Of a stretch of DNA of 64,000 bases, positions 42,727-51,586 are shown one piece after another. Positions within the stretch are counted from its first letter, which is position 1, and each line of letters begins with the position of its first letter. Source of the DNA: Candidatus Obscuribacterales bacterium (GTDB lineage Bacteria; Cyanobacteriota; Vampirovibrionia; Obscuribacterales; Obscuribacteraceae); assembly GCA_020050685.1 (NCBI GenBank), contig JAGVKG010000038.1:1-64000 (forward strand), written 5' to 3'. The position numbers were made by a program, and so were the translations under genes. The notes under the pieces are model-generated. The model saw nothing but the letters and a program-made list of their open reading frames with translations, made no database searches and was not told where the DNA came from.

Positions 42727-45423
42727 TTGTCTCGCCAAACTAAATGTTTGCAATCTGCAAGTTTGCAAGCCAATAGTTTCTTCGCAAGAGTTGCAAAATC
42801 GCTGGCAATGGCAGCGGTTCTCTTTGCCTTGGCGGTATTACCAATGGTGCCGGCCTTCGCGCAAGAAGTACCGGATCTTTCTAAACTCAACGATCCTGCA
42901 TTGATTGTGGCCGGAGAAAGAACGCTTACGATAGTTCCGGGTGTGCAGGTCAAACAAGGAACTTTAGTTATTCCAATCAGACCTGTGGCAGAACGGTTAT
43001 TATCTGATCTTGACATTGACTCGTTCAATCAAACAATTACAGTCATTCGTGCCGACGATCGTGCCGAACTAAATTACAACGGCAGGACAACAATTTTGAA
43101 GCTTTCCAGCTTCAATCAGGGACCACAGCCAGATGCTAACTTAATCGATTGGACTCCCGGCCGAGAGGCGGTACCGCAAGCCTTGCTTGAACGCTTGTTC
43201 AATGTATTCGTATCAGTTGATCCAAACAAAAACGAAGTGGCTGTTGTGCCTAATTCCGCTACCTTTGGCGAAGCGCTAACCTCTTATCACGTTGAGAAGG
43301 CAAAGGAACCAGCTAAGGAACCATTTAAGTTGCCGGCGTTCAAACTAAATGCAGTGCAATATGACAGTTTGATCAACCGCAACACTGTATCTTTTCTCGG
43401 ACACACAACATCCGGACGTGTTAACGCCCAAGTTGGGCAAACCATGGTTAATTGCTATGGGCAATATTTGGGTTCGACGTTCGGTCCGGGTTGGCGCTAC
43501 GGCATGGGTGGTGTAAATATCATTCGTCCTTCTTTTGGCCAAATACAAATTGGCGATTATGCCTTACGAACCGGCGGACTATTTGCCTCAGGACTTTTCC
43601 GTGGTGTTTGTACGGAAAGAGCTTGGGGGCGTGCTACTAAAATCGGCTTCCAAATCGGACAATTGCAAAACTCCACGCAATACGTTGGTATTCAAACTCA
43701 ACGCCCGGTGTTTAAACGTAATAATGTGCTGGCATATTTTTCCTGGGACTCGAGAGACTTTCGTCATTCAGCTCAACTCTGGAAGAACCATTGGTTCAAG
43801 ATTGGTGCTGGAACCGGTGGCTATCAAGACTCAAAAGTTTTGCCCAAGCCGTTGAGCCATGCGCCAGGCACTCCCGACACTCCGATTCAGTTTATCCCGG
43901 GCAAAGCCTACATGTCGTATTTCTATGTACGTGATGAATTCGATCGCTTTAAGGGCAATTTGCATGCGACCACGAACTTCGACTTCGGCGGGTCGTCGGC
44001 CAAATTTGATACTCGCAGCATTCTTGAGCGATTCCACACCTCGAGCGTTTTTGTCTTCCGCAACCACACGACATTGTTTAAGCGAATTACTTTCTCTAAC
44101 TTAGTTCAACGCGGCGGACCGCATTGGCGCACTTTGGACATTTCCAATGTTTATCGCAACCAATTCTTGATGAATGAAGGGATAACGCTCAAGCTCCTGC
44201 AAGGAGTTTCCACGTATGCTTCCTACCAGATGACTCATCCGACACAATCAGGACGTACGCGCGACATCACCAAACTCTATACGGCTGGAATCTCTTTCCA
44301 TAAGTGGCCAAACTACCTGCCGGAAGTAAGCTTTAGCACCAACGTCACTCCTGTAAAAGGTGGCGCTTCGCAATTCTTCAATACCTTGATTTTCAATCAA
44401 AAAATCTTGCCTTTGCGAACCACGTTAAATGGACAGTGGTTCTATGCAAATAATGGCGAGAACAATACACCCAACCAAATCATGATGATGACTTCGAGGA
44501 CAGCGCTATGGCGTGGCGTGGCTAGCACGGCCATGATGCAGTGGTCCACACCGTCGACGACTAACTGGTTGATTGGTGCGGAAACAGGTAACTTATTCGG
44601 TACATGGATAAAAGGAACATTCTCAATCGGTGAACTTAAGGCACCGGATCAAATTCAGCACAACGTCAATGCTGGTCTGTCGCTCTTTATTCCTTACATC
44701 AATCAGCGCGCCGATGTGAACTTTTCTCGCTCCAATAACTTCGTTCAAGTATTGGTGAATCTCAGCGGCTTTGTCGGACGTGGTCAAACACCATTGTCTC
44801 AATATGGACAGCCGCAAATTCCCATTAGGCCAATGGGTACAGTCACTGGCCGCTTCTATATCGATAATGATTTGTCCGGCACGTTTGATCCAGCTATCGA
44901 CAAACCTTTGCCCAACATGCGCGTGATTGCATCCGGTGCCGTGGTGGCAAGGACTGATGCAGAAGGGAAATATATAGTCAAGGGATTGCCAAAAGGCTTC
45001 CTCTCTTTCACTACTGATTTGGATGCGATACCAGCCCATTTGGCTTTCTTAAATAACACGTCCCAAGACACATTCATCTTGCCAGGAAAAACAAAGGTGA
45101 TTGATTTCCGCTTTGGAAAATTCGGACATATGGCTGGTCGGGTCAAAGCAGATGGTCCTGTGCCTAAGGGAGCGTTGCGCGATATCCGTATTTATGTGGT
45201 CGGAACAGATCGCGACAGCCTGACTGACGAAGAAGGCAAATTCACTATCAACGACATCAGCCCAGGTAAATATGTTGTGCGCATGGACCCGGACTATGTC
45301 TCACCCAATTTGGAAATTCTTGAGGGTGAAGCACAGGTAACGGTCAAGCCGGGAACCCGAGTAGCTGACATCAGCTTCGTCGTGAGAGAGCGTCCAAAAG
45401 AAATAGAAGAGAAGCGATTCTAA
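42727..45423 (+). CDS. Usher-like outer-membrane beta-barrel protein
   Basis: The 898-residue protein starts at a TTG right after an in-frame stop. It has a signal peptide (cleavage AFA/Q, about 45) and a domain like copper amine oxidase-N/STN folds at about 55-170 (GTLVIPIRPVAERLLSDLDI). A long region of alternating polar and hydrophobic strands follows (about 200-690), consistent with an outer-membrane barrel. IQIGDYALRTGGLFASGLFR (about 273-292) resembles the usher block 'lGD...ts.lF.S..FrG'. The last 190 residues are two small Ig/carboxypeptidase-regulatory-like domains (VTGRFYIDNDLSGTFDPAID; GRVKADGPVPKGALRD), in the position of usher C-terminal domains. It meets the PapD-like gene tail-to-tail, with a 4-base stop overlap. 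Usher assignment is inferred, not certain. Confidence 0.6.
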   Translation: MSRQTKCLQSASLQANSFFARVAKSLAMAAVLFALAVLPMVPAFAQEVPDLSKLNDPALIVAGERTLTIVPGVQVKQGTLVIPIRPVAERLLSDLDIDSFNQTITVIRADDRAELNYNGRTTILKLSSFNQGPQPDANLIDWTPGREAVPQALLERLFNVFVSVDPNKNEVAVVPNSATFGEALTSYHVEKAKEPAKEPFKLPAFKLNAVQYDSLINRNTVSFLGHTTSGRVNAQVGQTMVNCYGQYLGSTFGPGWRYGMGGVNIIRPSFGQIQIGDYALRTGGLFASGLFRGVCTERAWGRATKIGFQIGQLQNSTQYVGIQTQRPVFKRNNVLAYFSWDSRDFRHSAQLWKNHWFKIGAGTGGYQDSKVLPKPLSHAPGTPDTPIQFIPGKAYMSYFYVRDEFDRFKGNLHATTNFDFGGSSAKFDTRSILERFHTSSVFVFRNHTTLFKRITFSNLVQRGGPHWRTLDISNVYRNQFLMNEGITLKLLQGVSTYASYQMTHPTQSGRTRDITKLYTAGISFHKWPNYLPEVSFSTNVTPVKGGASQFFNTLIFNQKILPLRTTLNGQWFYANNGENNTPNQIMMMTSRTALWRGVASTAMMQWSTPSTTNWLIGAETGNLFGTWIKGTFSIGELKAPDQIQHNVNAGLSLFIPYINQRADVNFSRSNNFVQVLVNLSGFVGRGQTPLSQYGQPQIPIRPMGTVTGRFYIDNDLSGTFDPAIDKPLPNMRVIASGAVVARTDAEGKYIVKGLPKGFLSFTTDLDAIPAHLAFLNNTSQDTFILPGKTKVIDFRFGKFGHMAGRVKADGPVPKGALRDIRIYVVGTDRDSLTDEEGKFTINDISPGKYVVRMDPDYVSPNLEILEGEAQVTVKPGTRVADISFVVRERPKEIEEKRF

Positions 45424-46538
45424 TCAGGTTGCTTACCTTTGTCGGCTGATGGCTTCGCTGCTGGCACCGTAGGTGGTGCCTTGTCGGCTGGCTTGCTTTG
45501 AGTCGGAGTCTTTTCTTTGCTTGCTTTGTCTGCCGGTTGTGCAGGCGCTTTGGCCTTTTCTGTCTTTGGACTTGGTTGATTAGCCGGCGCTGGTTTCTGG
45601 GGCGCTACCACCTTGCCTTGGGTTGTCTTTTGCCCAGGCTTGGGCGCGGCTCCTTGAGCCTTGGAAGCAGGTTCTTCTTCTTTGGATTTTGTGGTGGCAA
45701 TTGTTTTTGGTTGCACATAGTCGAATGAAAGCCTGCCTCTTTCCACGCGGCCGAGACTTACGTCTAAATCCGTATTGACTATAGCTTCATACTTGCCTGG
45801 TGGCAGTGGTGCATCAATCGGAAAGTCGCGAATGCCGATGGAATCTCGCAGCACGACAGAAAGATCATTGAGATCCTTCATGTAAACTGTCTGACCGGCG
45901 CTATCCTTAACTTGCAAATTCCCCTTAGGGCGAACGTGAGTATTGCCGTCATTCTTAATGGCAATCTCGATCCTGGCTGGATTTCTGCCGTCCGGTGCTA
46001 CGTAGCGCATGGATTCCAGTGAAGGTTTTTTTTCTGCCGGCGGGACATTTATATATGTGAGAGAACCCATTAGTCCCTGTGGAACAAGCTGACCCATGCT
46101 GCGTTCTTTCACCGGAGGAACGATGATTCGTTGGCGGAATAACAAGCTCGTCAGATAATCGCCAGGCTTGGCGGTCGTTGGTACCTTATAAGTTGCACGA
46201 ACAAGCTGAGTCTGTCGCGGCTTTATAACAAATTCAGATGGACTGGCTTCTACCCAGCTAGAGGCGGAATACTCATAAGTGCCGGGCTTGGGAGTCATTA
46301 GACCACCGCGCGTGCTGACCTTCCAGTCGTAAACCAGAACCTGAATACGCAAATTACTCGTGCTGGAACAATTGGTCACGGCATAGACAACCGTTTTTTC
46401 CGTTCCAGGCAAAAGGGTCTCTTCTACCTTAGCCGGGGACAAGCCCATATCGAAGGCAAAAAGACTTGGGCTGGCATAAAGAAATAAAAGCAGAGCGCAG
46501 ATGACTAATTTAGATGCCTTGATCATTTTGTTTGTCAT
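45420..46538 (-). CDS. PapD-like periplasmic pilus chaperone with extended C-terminal tail
   Basis: From the ATG at 46538 the product has 372 residues. After a signal peptide (ALLLFLYASPSLFA) comes a PapD-like Ig domain: LSPAKVEETLLPGTEKTVVY, VTNCSSTSNLRIQVLVYDW, SSWVEASPSEFVIKPRQTQL and VRATYKVPTTAKPGDYLTSL. This matches the N-terminal domain of archaic-type fimbrial chaperones (proline-glycine turn, SP.eF.l.P, VR, pGdY). A second Ig domain covers about 165-280. The last 100 residues are a Pro/Lys/Ala low-complexity tail unusual for these chaperones. It lies downstream of eight same-strand secreted proteins with pilin-like ends. The DNA near codons for APPTVP carries palindrome copy 2. Confidence 0.72.
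   Translation of the reverse strand: MTNKMIKASKLVICALLLFLYASPSLFAFDMGLSPAKVEETLLPGTEKTVVYAVTNCSSTSNLRIQVLVYDWKVSTRGGLMTPKPGTYEYSASSWVEASPSEFVIKPRQTQLVRATYKVPTTAKPGDYLTSLLFRQRIIVPPVKERSMGQLVPQGLMGSLTYINVPPAEKKPSLESMRYVAPDGRNPARIEIAIKNDGNTHVRPKGNLQVKDSAGQTVYMKDLNDLSVVLRDSIGIRDFPIDAPLPPGKYEAIVNTDLDVSLGRVERGRLSFDYVQPKTIATTKSKEEEPASKAQGAAPKPGQKTTQGKVVAPQKPAPANQPSPKTEKAKAPAQPADKASKEKTPTQSKPADKAPPTVPAAKPSADKGKQPD
45463..45480. repeat. 18-bp palindrome GGCACC-N3-GGTGGTGCC, copy 2
   Basis: GGCACCGTAGGTGGTGCC lies in the low-complexity C-terminal tail of the chaperone gene, in a different reading phase from the copy at 42253 (here it encodes part of APPTVPA). Confidence 0.6.
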
Positions 46539-46725
46539 GCCCCAAACCGGACTCGAATTCAACACATAATTACGATATCACGTCTTGCCTACTGATTTTC
46601 TTGTCAATTTTAGGCACTCTTACTTAATGGATCGCCTATAGTCCTGCAAAAATTTTTCTGCACACGACAGCACCTTTTGATCCTCCTTGCGGACCAGCAA
46701 GAACGTCGGCTCAAATTTAGTTAGT

Positions 46726-46754
46726 CTGTCCTATAACCTTGTTGTCAAGGACAG
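46726..46754. repeat. 3' hairpin after pilin-like gene 1
   Basis: CTGTCCT and AGGACAG form a 7-bp stem around a 15-nt loop; CCTTG/CAAGG is an alternative inner stem. It lies 34 bases past the stop of the gene ending at 46789, between it and the chaperone gene. No U-tract. Confidence 0.4.
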
Positions 46755-46788
46755 TATACAACTCGGCAACAAATTTTGCTTACTTGAA

Positions 46789-47535
46789 CTAAGGACCGGT
46801 ATAGATTTCAAATTGCACGGCAATTGTAAAGTTGCCGGTGCCGGTGTCGTTAGTTGGTGCCCAGATGAATCCTGTCGGAACGGCAAAAGTCACTGTGTCT
46901 TGCACGTAATTATCAGTACTGGCCAGACTGCCTGAATTAGAGGGTTTGACGCTATAAGAATCAAATTGATCGGCAGAATCTGATACGGCGGCAATCGTGC
47001 CACTGTTCAGTTCGGCGAGTGTGTGCGTGCCATCAAACATGGTGCCGTAGCTGTGACCGGAAGAGTTTCCATTGCTACCAGCTGTCACAGTACCGTTGCC
47101 TAAAGTGACAAATGTCAATTCAGCACCATCGCCGCCGGCCAAATCTGTTCCGTCATAACTAATATTTGTCGCTGTGTAGGAAGAAACAGAAGCAGAAACG
47201 TGACATTTGACATTGCCGCGTTCGCGCAAGGAAAACGAAGCAATAGAAGAGGCGCCATTGCCGGAAGCTAATGCGCCATAGTTGACGGAGCCGGCAAAGT
47301 TTCCTGCTGGCACTGCTGGAGAATCACCATCCAAAGCAATTGAAGTTCCGGTTTGTCCTGGCGCTGTAGTCAAACTTTTGGTTGGTGAACCAAACAAGCC
47401 AACTGCACCAGATGCGCTGCCTGACAGAGTTAAGGTACCTATTGAAGTTACCGGTGCTGACGTTGAGAAGAACGCCACCGCCAAACTTGCGGCAACGCTC
47501 ACCAGCGAAAGAAATTTGCGACTTGTCAACAGCAT
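46789..47535 (-). CDS. Pilin-like secreted protein, subfamily I, copy 1
   Basis: From the ATG at 47535 (GGAG ten bases upstream) the product has 248 residues, the same as its neighbours. After the signal peptide comes IGTLTLSGSASGAVGLFGSP, then a beta-rich domain with one Cys in RERGNVKCHVSASVSSY, a block NISYDGTDLAGGDGAELTFV, and a C-terminal strand NFTIAVQFEIYTGP. Mature N-terminal and C-terminal strands of alternating residues are what a donor-strand-exchanged fibre subunit needs, and the gene adjoins a PapD-like chaperone. Four near-identical paralogues and four more distant ones follow. No known pilin family is recognised by sequence, so this is inference from context and pattern. Confidence 0.65.
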   Translation of the reverse strand: MLLTSRKFLSLVSVAASLAVAFFSTSAPVTSIGTLTLSGSASGAVGLFGSPTKSLTTAPGQTGTSIALDGDSPAVPAGNFAGSVNYGALASGNGASSIASFSLRERGNVKCHVSASVSSYTATNISYDGTDLAGGDGAELTFVTLGNGTVTAGSNGNSSGHSYGTMFDGTHTLAELNSGTIAAVSDSADQFDSYSVKPSNSGSLASTDNYVQDTVTFAVPTGFIWAPTNDTGTGNFTIAVQFEIYTGP

Positions 47536-47730
47536 GATCTTAGGTCTCCATCGGCGAACAGCTTGTCTGATAAAGCTGACACCTAAATTTTTCTGCCACA
47601 CAGGATCAACCTGGGATAGCAAGTGTATATCTGCTTGTAAGAATTGTCTAGGCGATTTTGAAAAAAATCAGCCGTTATCGGTCGCTAAATGCATATAACT
47701 TCTTTTCATCTTCAATCGAGTTCATCATCA

Positions 47731-47809
47731 GGCACCGCCGGTGGTGCCCTTGTTCCGCTTGGCAACCAAATGAAGATGATAAAGTACGTTAGCGTTTGCC
47801 AACGCTAGC
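47731..47809. repeat. Palindrome copy 3 and 3' hairpin after pilin-like gene 2
   Basis: Positions 47731-47748 read GGCACCGCCGGTGGTGCC, the third copy of the 18-bp palindrome and the only intergenic one. Positions 47788-47809 form a nearly perfect 9-bp hairpin GTTAGCGTT-TGCC-AACGCTAGC, 24 bases past the stop of the next gene upstream. Confidence 0.55.
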
Positions 47810-47832
47810 AACAATTGAGAGACTGCAACTTC

Positions 47833-48579
47833 CTATGGACCGGTATAAATCTCAAATTGCACAGCAATAGAAAATGTACCGGTGCCCGTGTCATCAGTTG
47901 GAGACCAGACAAATCCTGTTGGTATAGCAAAAGTTACTGTGTCTTGCACATAATTGTCCGCACTTGCCAGACTGCCGCTATTTGACGGCTTGGTGCTATA
48001 AGAATCAAATTGATCCTCAGAATCTGAGACGGGGGCAATTGTGCCACTGTTCAATTCACTGAGTGTGTGAGTGCCATCAAACATGGAACCATAGCTGTGA
48101 CCAGAAGAGTTTCCATTGCCACCAGCTGTAACAGCGCCGTTGCCCAAAGTGATAAATGTCAATTCCCCACCATCGCCTCCGGCTAGAGCCGTGCCGTCGT
48201 AACTAATATTGGTTGCGGTATAAGCGGAAACAGAAGCAGAAACGTGGCACTTGACATTGCCTCTTTCACGTAAGGCAAACGAGGCAACCGAGGGTGTGCC
48301 ATCACCAGAAGCTAACTGTCCGAAATTAACTGAGCCAGTAAAGTTTGCTGCTGGTGCTGCCGGTGCGTCACCATCCAAAGAGATAGATGTACCTGTTTGT
48401 CCTGGCGCTGTTGTCAAGCTTTTGGTTGGTGAACCAAACAAACCAACTGCACCAGATGCACTTCCGGAAAGGGTCAACGTACCCATGGAAGTAACTGGAG
48501 TTGAAGTGTAGAAAAACAACGCTGCTAGCAGTGTGCCCACTGCCGCCATCATATATAAGTTGCGTCGCGCTGCCATCAT
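47833..48579 (-). CDS. Pilin-like secreted protein, subfamily I, copy 2
   Basis: The 248-residue product has GAGGA eleven bases before its ATG, a signal peptide (LLAALFFYTSTPVTS), then MGTLTLSGSASGAVGLFGSP, the single Cys in RERGNVKCHVSASVSAY, NISYDGTALAGGDGGELTFI, and C-terminal FSIAVQFEIYTGP. It is very close to copy 1 over its whole length, at DNA level too. The strongest variation lies in short loops (for example GTLASGDG versus QLASGDG regions). Tandem near-identical copies favour recombination between them, which could vary a surface subunit. Role as a fibre subunit is inferred. Confidence 0.65.
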   Translation of the reverse strand: MMAARRNLYMMAAVGTLLAALFFYTSTPVTSMGTLTLSGSASGAVGLFGSPTKSLTTAPGQTGTSISLDGDAPAAPAANFTGSVNFGQLASGDGTPSVASFALRERGNVKCHVSASVSAYTATNISYDGTALAGGDGGELTFITLGNGAVTAGGNGNSSGHSYGSMFDGTHTLSELNSGTIAPVSDSEDQFDSYSTKPSNSGSLASADNYVQDTVTFAIPTGFVWSPTDDTGTGTFSIAVQFEIYTGP

Positions 48580-48700
48580 CGGGATTCCTCTTTGCTTCCT
48601 GGTGCCCTTGCGAGCTGATACCTGTCATTTCTCCTATACCAACCGTTTTAAAAGCACAAACTCCTTGGCAACAAAACTTCTGCCAAAAGTTTTTGCTGTT

Positions 48701-48845
48701 GCGGAGAAGTTGCCTAACGGGCAACTTCGGAGCGTTTAGCTTAAACGGCGAAGACTCAGCGCAACGCAGCGCCGCGAGGAGCGGTGCGGAGTGAAGCGCG
48801 TCCACGCGCGGAGAAGTTGCCTAACGGGCAACTTCTCCGCGCTTA
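48701..48845. repeat. Hairpin-repeat copy D flanked by 28-bp direct repeats, with a 16-bp perfect stem
   Basis: A 28-bp sequence beginning gcggagaagttgcctaacgg occurs at 48701-48728 and again at 48808-48835. Between them is the GAGGA-loop hairpin GCGCCGC-GAGGA-GCGGTGC (48769-48787; one G-T wobble). The second repeat is part of a perfect 16-bp stem, GCGCGGAGAAGTTGCC (48806-48821) with GGCAACTTCTCCGCGC (48827-48842), which ends 5 bases from the stop codon of the pilin-like gene at 48847. Confidence 0.75.
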
Positions 48846-48846
48846 C

Positions 48847-49596
48847 TTAAGGATCCCGATAAATCTCAAATTGCACGGCAATAGTAAATGTACCAGTGCC
48901 GGAATCATCCGTTGGTGACCAGACAAATCCCGTTGGTACAGTAAATGTGACAGTGTCCTCCACGTAATCATTGGCTGTCACCAAGGTGCCTGAAAGTGAC
49001 GGTTTGGAGCTATAAGAATCAAACTCGTCCTTGCCGGTGGCGACTGGTGCTATCGTGCCCGAATTTAGCTCGGCTAAAGTATGTGTGCCGTCAAACATTG
49101 CCCCATAGCTATGCGCAGCAGGATTGCCTTGAGCACCGGCAGTCACCGGACCATTTCCGAGCGTGACAAAAGTCAGTTCCGCTGCATCGCCACCGGCAAG
49201 TGCGGTTCCGTCATAACTAATATTGGTCGCAGTATAAGAAGAAACGGAAGCGGAGACGTGGCATTTAGTATTGCCTCGCTCTCTCATAGAAAATGAGGCA
49301 ATTGAGTTGCCACCATTGCCGCCGCCGAGTGTACCGAAATTCACTGACCCGACGAAATTCTGTGCCGGACTTGACGGTGTATCGCTATCTAGAGAAATAG
49401 ATGTGCCGGTCTGACCGGGCACTGTAATCAAACTCTTATTGGGAGAACCAAAAAAACCAACCGAGCCTGTGGCACTGCCAGTCAATGTTATTGTACCCAT
49501 GGAAGTGACCGGTGTTGATGTTGAAAATAATAGTAGCGTCAAGCCAGCAAGGATGACAGCAAGCCTCAAAAAATCTTGTTGCAAAGACTTCATCAC
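48847..49596 (-). CDS. Pilin-like secreted protein, subfamily I, copy 3
   Basis: A 249-residue protein with AAGGGG just before the ATG. The mature part starts MGTITLTGSATGSVGFFGSP, has the Cys in RERGNTKCHVSASVSSY, and ends FTIAVQFEIYRDP. It diverges more from copies 1, 2 and 4 in the loop regions (LGGGNGGNSIASFSMRERGN; NGPVTAGAQGNPAAHSYGA), while the framework is kept. A 16-bp perfect hairpin lies right after its stop. Interpreted as another fibre subunit variant. Confidence 0.65.
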   Translation of the reverse strand: MMKSLQQDFLRLAVILAGLTLLLFSTSTPVTSMGTITLTGSATGSVGFFGSPNKSLITVPGQTGTSISLDSDTPSSPAQNFVGSVNFGTLGGGNGGNSIASFSMRERGNTKCHVSASVSSYTATNISYDGTALAGGDAAELTFVTLGNGPVTAGAQGNPAAHSYGAMFDGTHTLAELNSGTIAPVATGKDEFDSYSSKPSLSGTLVTANDYVEDTVTFTVPTGFVWSPTDDSGTGTFTIAVQFEIYRDP

Positions 49597-49678
49597 CCCT
49601 TATCCCCGTTGGCAATTGCTTTGGTTAGCAAAAAGCAGACAAAGCCCCAAGACCATATCGAAAGATGGTTCGAAAATT

Positions 49679-49714
49679 AACAGGCCAACGCGGCTTACGG
49701 AGCGTTGGCCTGTT
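49679..49714. repeat. 13-bp perfect hairpin after pilin-like gene 4
   Basis: AACAGGCCAACGC (49679-49691) and GCGTTGGCCTGTT (49702-49714) pair perfectly around a 10-nt loop, 30 bases past the stop of the gene at 49745. The loop holds CTTACGGA, similar to the sequence flanking other hairpins of this region. Confidence 0.65.
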
Positions 49715-49744
49715 GAAACATGCTGAAAGTAATAACCGGCTACG

Positions 49745-50491
49745 CTACGCTCCTACATAAATTTCAAATTGGATAGCAATCGTGAATGTACCGGTGCCGG
49801 TGTCATCCGTTGGTGCCCATACGAATCCTGTGGGTACAGCAAACGTTACAGTGTCTTGTACATAATTGGTCGCGCTCGATAGGCTACCTGAATTGGAAGG
49901 CTTAACACTATAAGAATCAAAATCGTCCTTGCCGGTAGCAACTGGTGCTATCGTTCCGGTATTTAGTTCGTCTAAGGTATGCGTGCCATCAAACAGCGTG
50001 CCATAGCTGTGACCGGAAGAGTTGCCTTGAGCGCCGGCTGTAACTGCACCGTTACCCAAGGTAACGAATGTCAATTCTGCGCCATCGCCGCCGGCTAACG
50101 CTGTACCGTCGTAGCTTAGATTTGTTGCCGTGTAGGAAGATACAGAAGCCGAAACGTGGCACTTAACATTGCCGCGTTCACGTAAAGAAAACGATGCCAC
50201 CGAGTCTGTGCCATCGCCTGATGCTAATGTACCGAAGTTAACTGAGCCGACAAAGTTTGCGGCTGGGGTGGCTGGTGTGTCACCATCTAGGGCGATGGAC
50301 GTACCAGTCTGCCCGGGGGCTGTCGTTAAGCTCTTAGTTGGGGAGCCGAACAAGCCAACCGCGCCAGATGCACTGCCGGACAAAGTCAATGTGCCCATAG
50401 ACGTTACTGGTGTTGAGGTATAGAAAAATACTCCAACTAGGCAAAGGGCCGTTGCCAATACCGAAAGATACCTGCGCTTTGTTCTATTCAT
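49745..50491 (-). CDS. Pilin-like secreted protein, subfamily I, copy 4
   Basis: From the ATG at 50491 the protein has 248 residues; an upstream start at 50533 would add residues before the signal peptide. The mature protein starts MGTLTLSGSASGAVGLFGSP, with Cys in RERGNVKCHVSASVSSY and the end FTIAIQFEIYVGA. It matches copies 1 and 2 closely and shares the NAQGNSSGH-type loop (AGAQGNSSGHSYGT) and the ATGKD block (VATGKDDFDSYSVKPSNS) with copy 3, as if segments had been exchanged between copies. Confidence 0.65.
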   Translation of the reverse strand: MNRTKRRYLSVLATALCLVGVFFYTSTPVTSMGTLTLSGSASGAVGLFGSPTKSLTTAPGQTGTSIALDGDTPATPAANFVGSVNFGTLASGDGTDSVASFSLRERGNVKCHVSASVSSYTATNLSYDGTALAGGDGAELTFVTLGNGAVTAGAQGNSSGHSYGTLFDGTHTLDELNTGTIAPVATGKDDFDSYSVKPSNSGSLSSATNYVQDTVTFAVPTGFVWAPTDDTGTGTFTIAIQFEIYVGA

Positions 50492-50842
50492 ATCTCCTAA
50501 TCCTCTAACCCCCAATGTGATCCCTTGTGCCAATAAGAACGAAACTATAAAACAAGAGTGGTTGCGTAAGCCGGTTGCTTGCCACCTACAATTCAGGTCG
50601 GTAAAAAGTTCCCCTTAATAACCCAAACCAACCCCGAAGTACCGCCACTACTTGCTACTTGACATATTCCCGGATTACCGTTTTCTAAAACTGACTTTAT
50701 TGGACTGATTTCTTATATTCGTCTAATTAAGTCAAGTGGTATTCGGAAAGCTGCACTAGCTTGTGCTTCCTTGGTTTGTGGATTTGCGAAGATTGTAAAG
50801 TGGTGAGGTTTAGTCGGTAAAAAAACGCCGTTTTTGGCAGGT
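50492..50842. other. Intergenic region without a gene
   Basis: This 351-base gap between pilin-like genes 4 and 5 shows no convincing gene. A weak A/T-rich inverted repeat (aaaaacgccgttttt, 50821-50835) lies just past the stop of gene 5 and could act as a poor terminator. The rest is likely the promoter of gene 4. Confidence 0.4.
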
Positions 50843-51586
50843 TTAGGCGCCGGGCAAAAGCTCAAACTGAATGGAAATAGAAAAGTTTCCCGAGGCCGCA
50901 CCATTAATGGGCTCCCAAAGCAATCCGGTGGGAATCGTAAAGGTGGCAGTGTCTTCCACATAATTGTTGGAGCAACCTAAATTGGCCGCGCGGGAGGGCT
51001 TTTTGGAAAATGAGGCAAAGCTATCAGATCCTTCGCATACGGGCCCAATCCTGGCATTGTTTAGATCTGCCAAAGTCTCAGTGCCAGAATCAAATTTTGG
51101 TCCATAGCAATGTCCGGATGAATCACCATTCGAGCCAGCTGTGACCGTTCCGCAACCAATGCCAATAAAACTAAGGTCGGTGGCCAGACCTGATGTTAAT
51201 GGTTTGCCGTTAAAAGCTAAATTGGTGGCTGAATAAGAAGTAACCGATGCAGCTATGTGGCAACGGGTATTGGCGCGGGACTTAAATGATAAGGAAAGAA
51301 CACATGGTCCGTCCGTCCTCATCAGTTCGCCGACATTAATCGTGCCGACAAAATTACCAGATTGATCTGAATCAGTTGTGATTGTTGTCCCGGGCGGAGC
51401 ATTAATTACCGATGCTGTCGGGCTGCCAAATAATCCCACCTCGCTAACCACCAAGCCGGAAAGCGAAATTGCGCCCATACAGGTACTGGGACTTGCCGAA
51501 TAGAAAAACAGAGCCATCAGGCAGACCAAATTCAAATGATACTTGTTATTCAATATATATAGGATTGAATGACCGGTTCTTATCAT
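50843..51586 (-). CDS. Pilin-like secreted protein, subfamily I, divergent copy 5
   Basis: About 247 residues from the ATG at 51586 (no strong Shine-Dalgarno; the start is less certain). The signal peptide ends ASPSTC and the mature part starts MGAISLSGLVVSEVGLFGSP. It keeps the family framework with Cys in SRANTRCHIAASVTSY, NLAFNGKPLTSGLATDLSFI, SSGHCYGPKFDSGTETLADL and a C-terminal strand FSISIQFELLPGA, but has several extra cysteines (VLSLSF preceded by PCV, GIGCGTV, GHCYG, GPVCEG, LGCSNN). These could form disulphides absent from copies 1-4. It links the near-identical copies to the distant subfamily II. Confidence 0.62.
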   Translation of the reverse strand: MIRTGHSILYILNNKYHLNLVCLMALFFYSASPSTCMGAISLSGLVVSEVGLFGSPTASVINAPPGTTITTDSDQSGNFVGTINVGELMRTDGPCVLSLSFKSRANTRCHIAASVTSYSATNLAFNGKPLTSGLATDLSFIGIGCGTVTAGSNGDSSGHCYGPKFDSGTETLADLNNARIGPVCEGSDSFASFSKKPSRAANLGCSNNYVEDTATFTIPTGLLWEPINGAASGNFSISIQFELLPGA

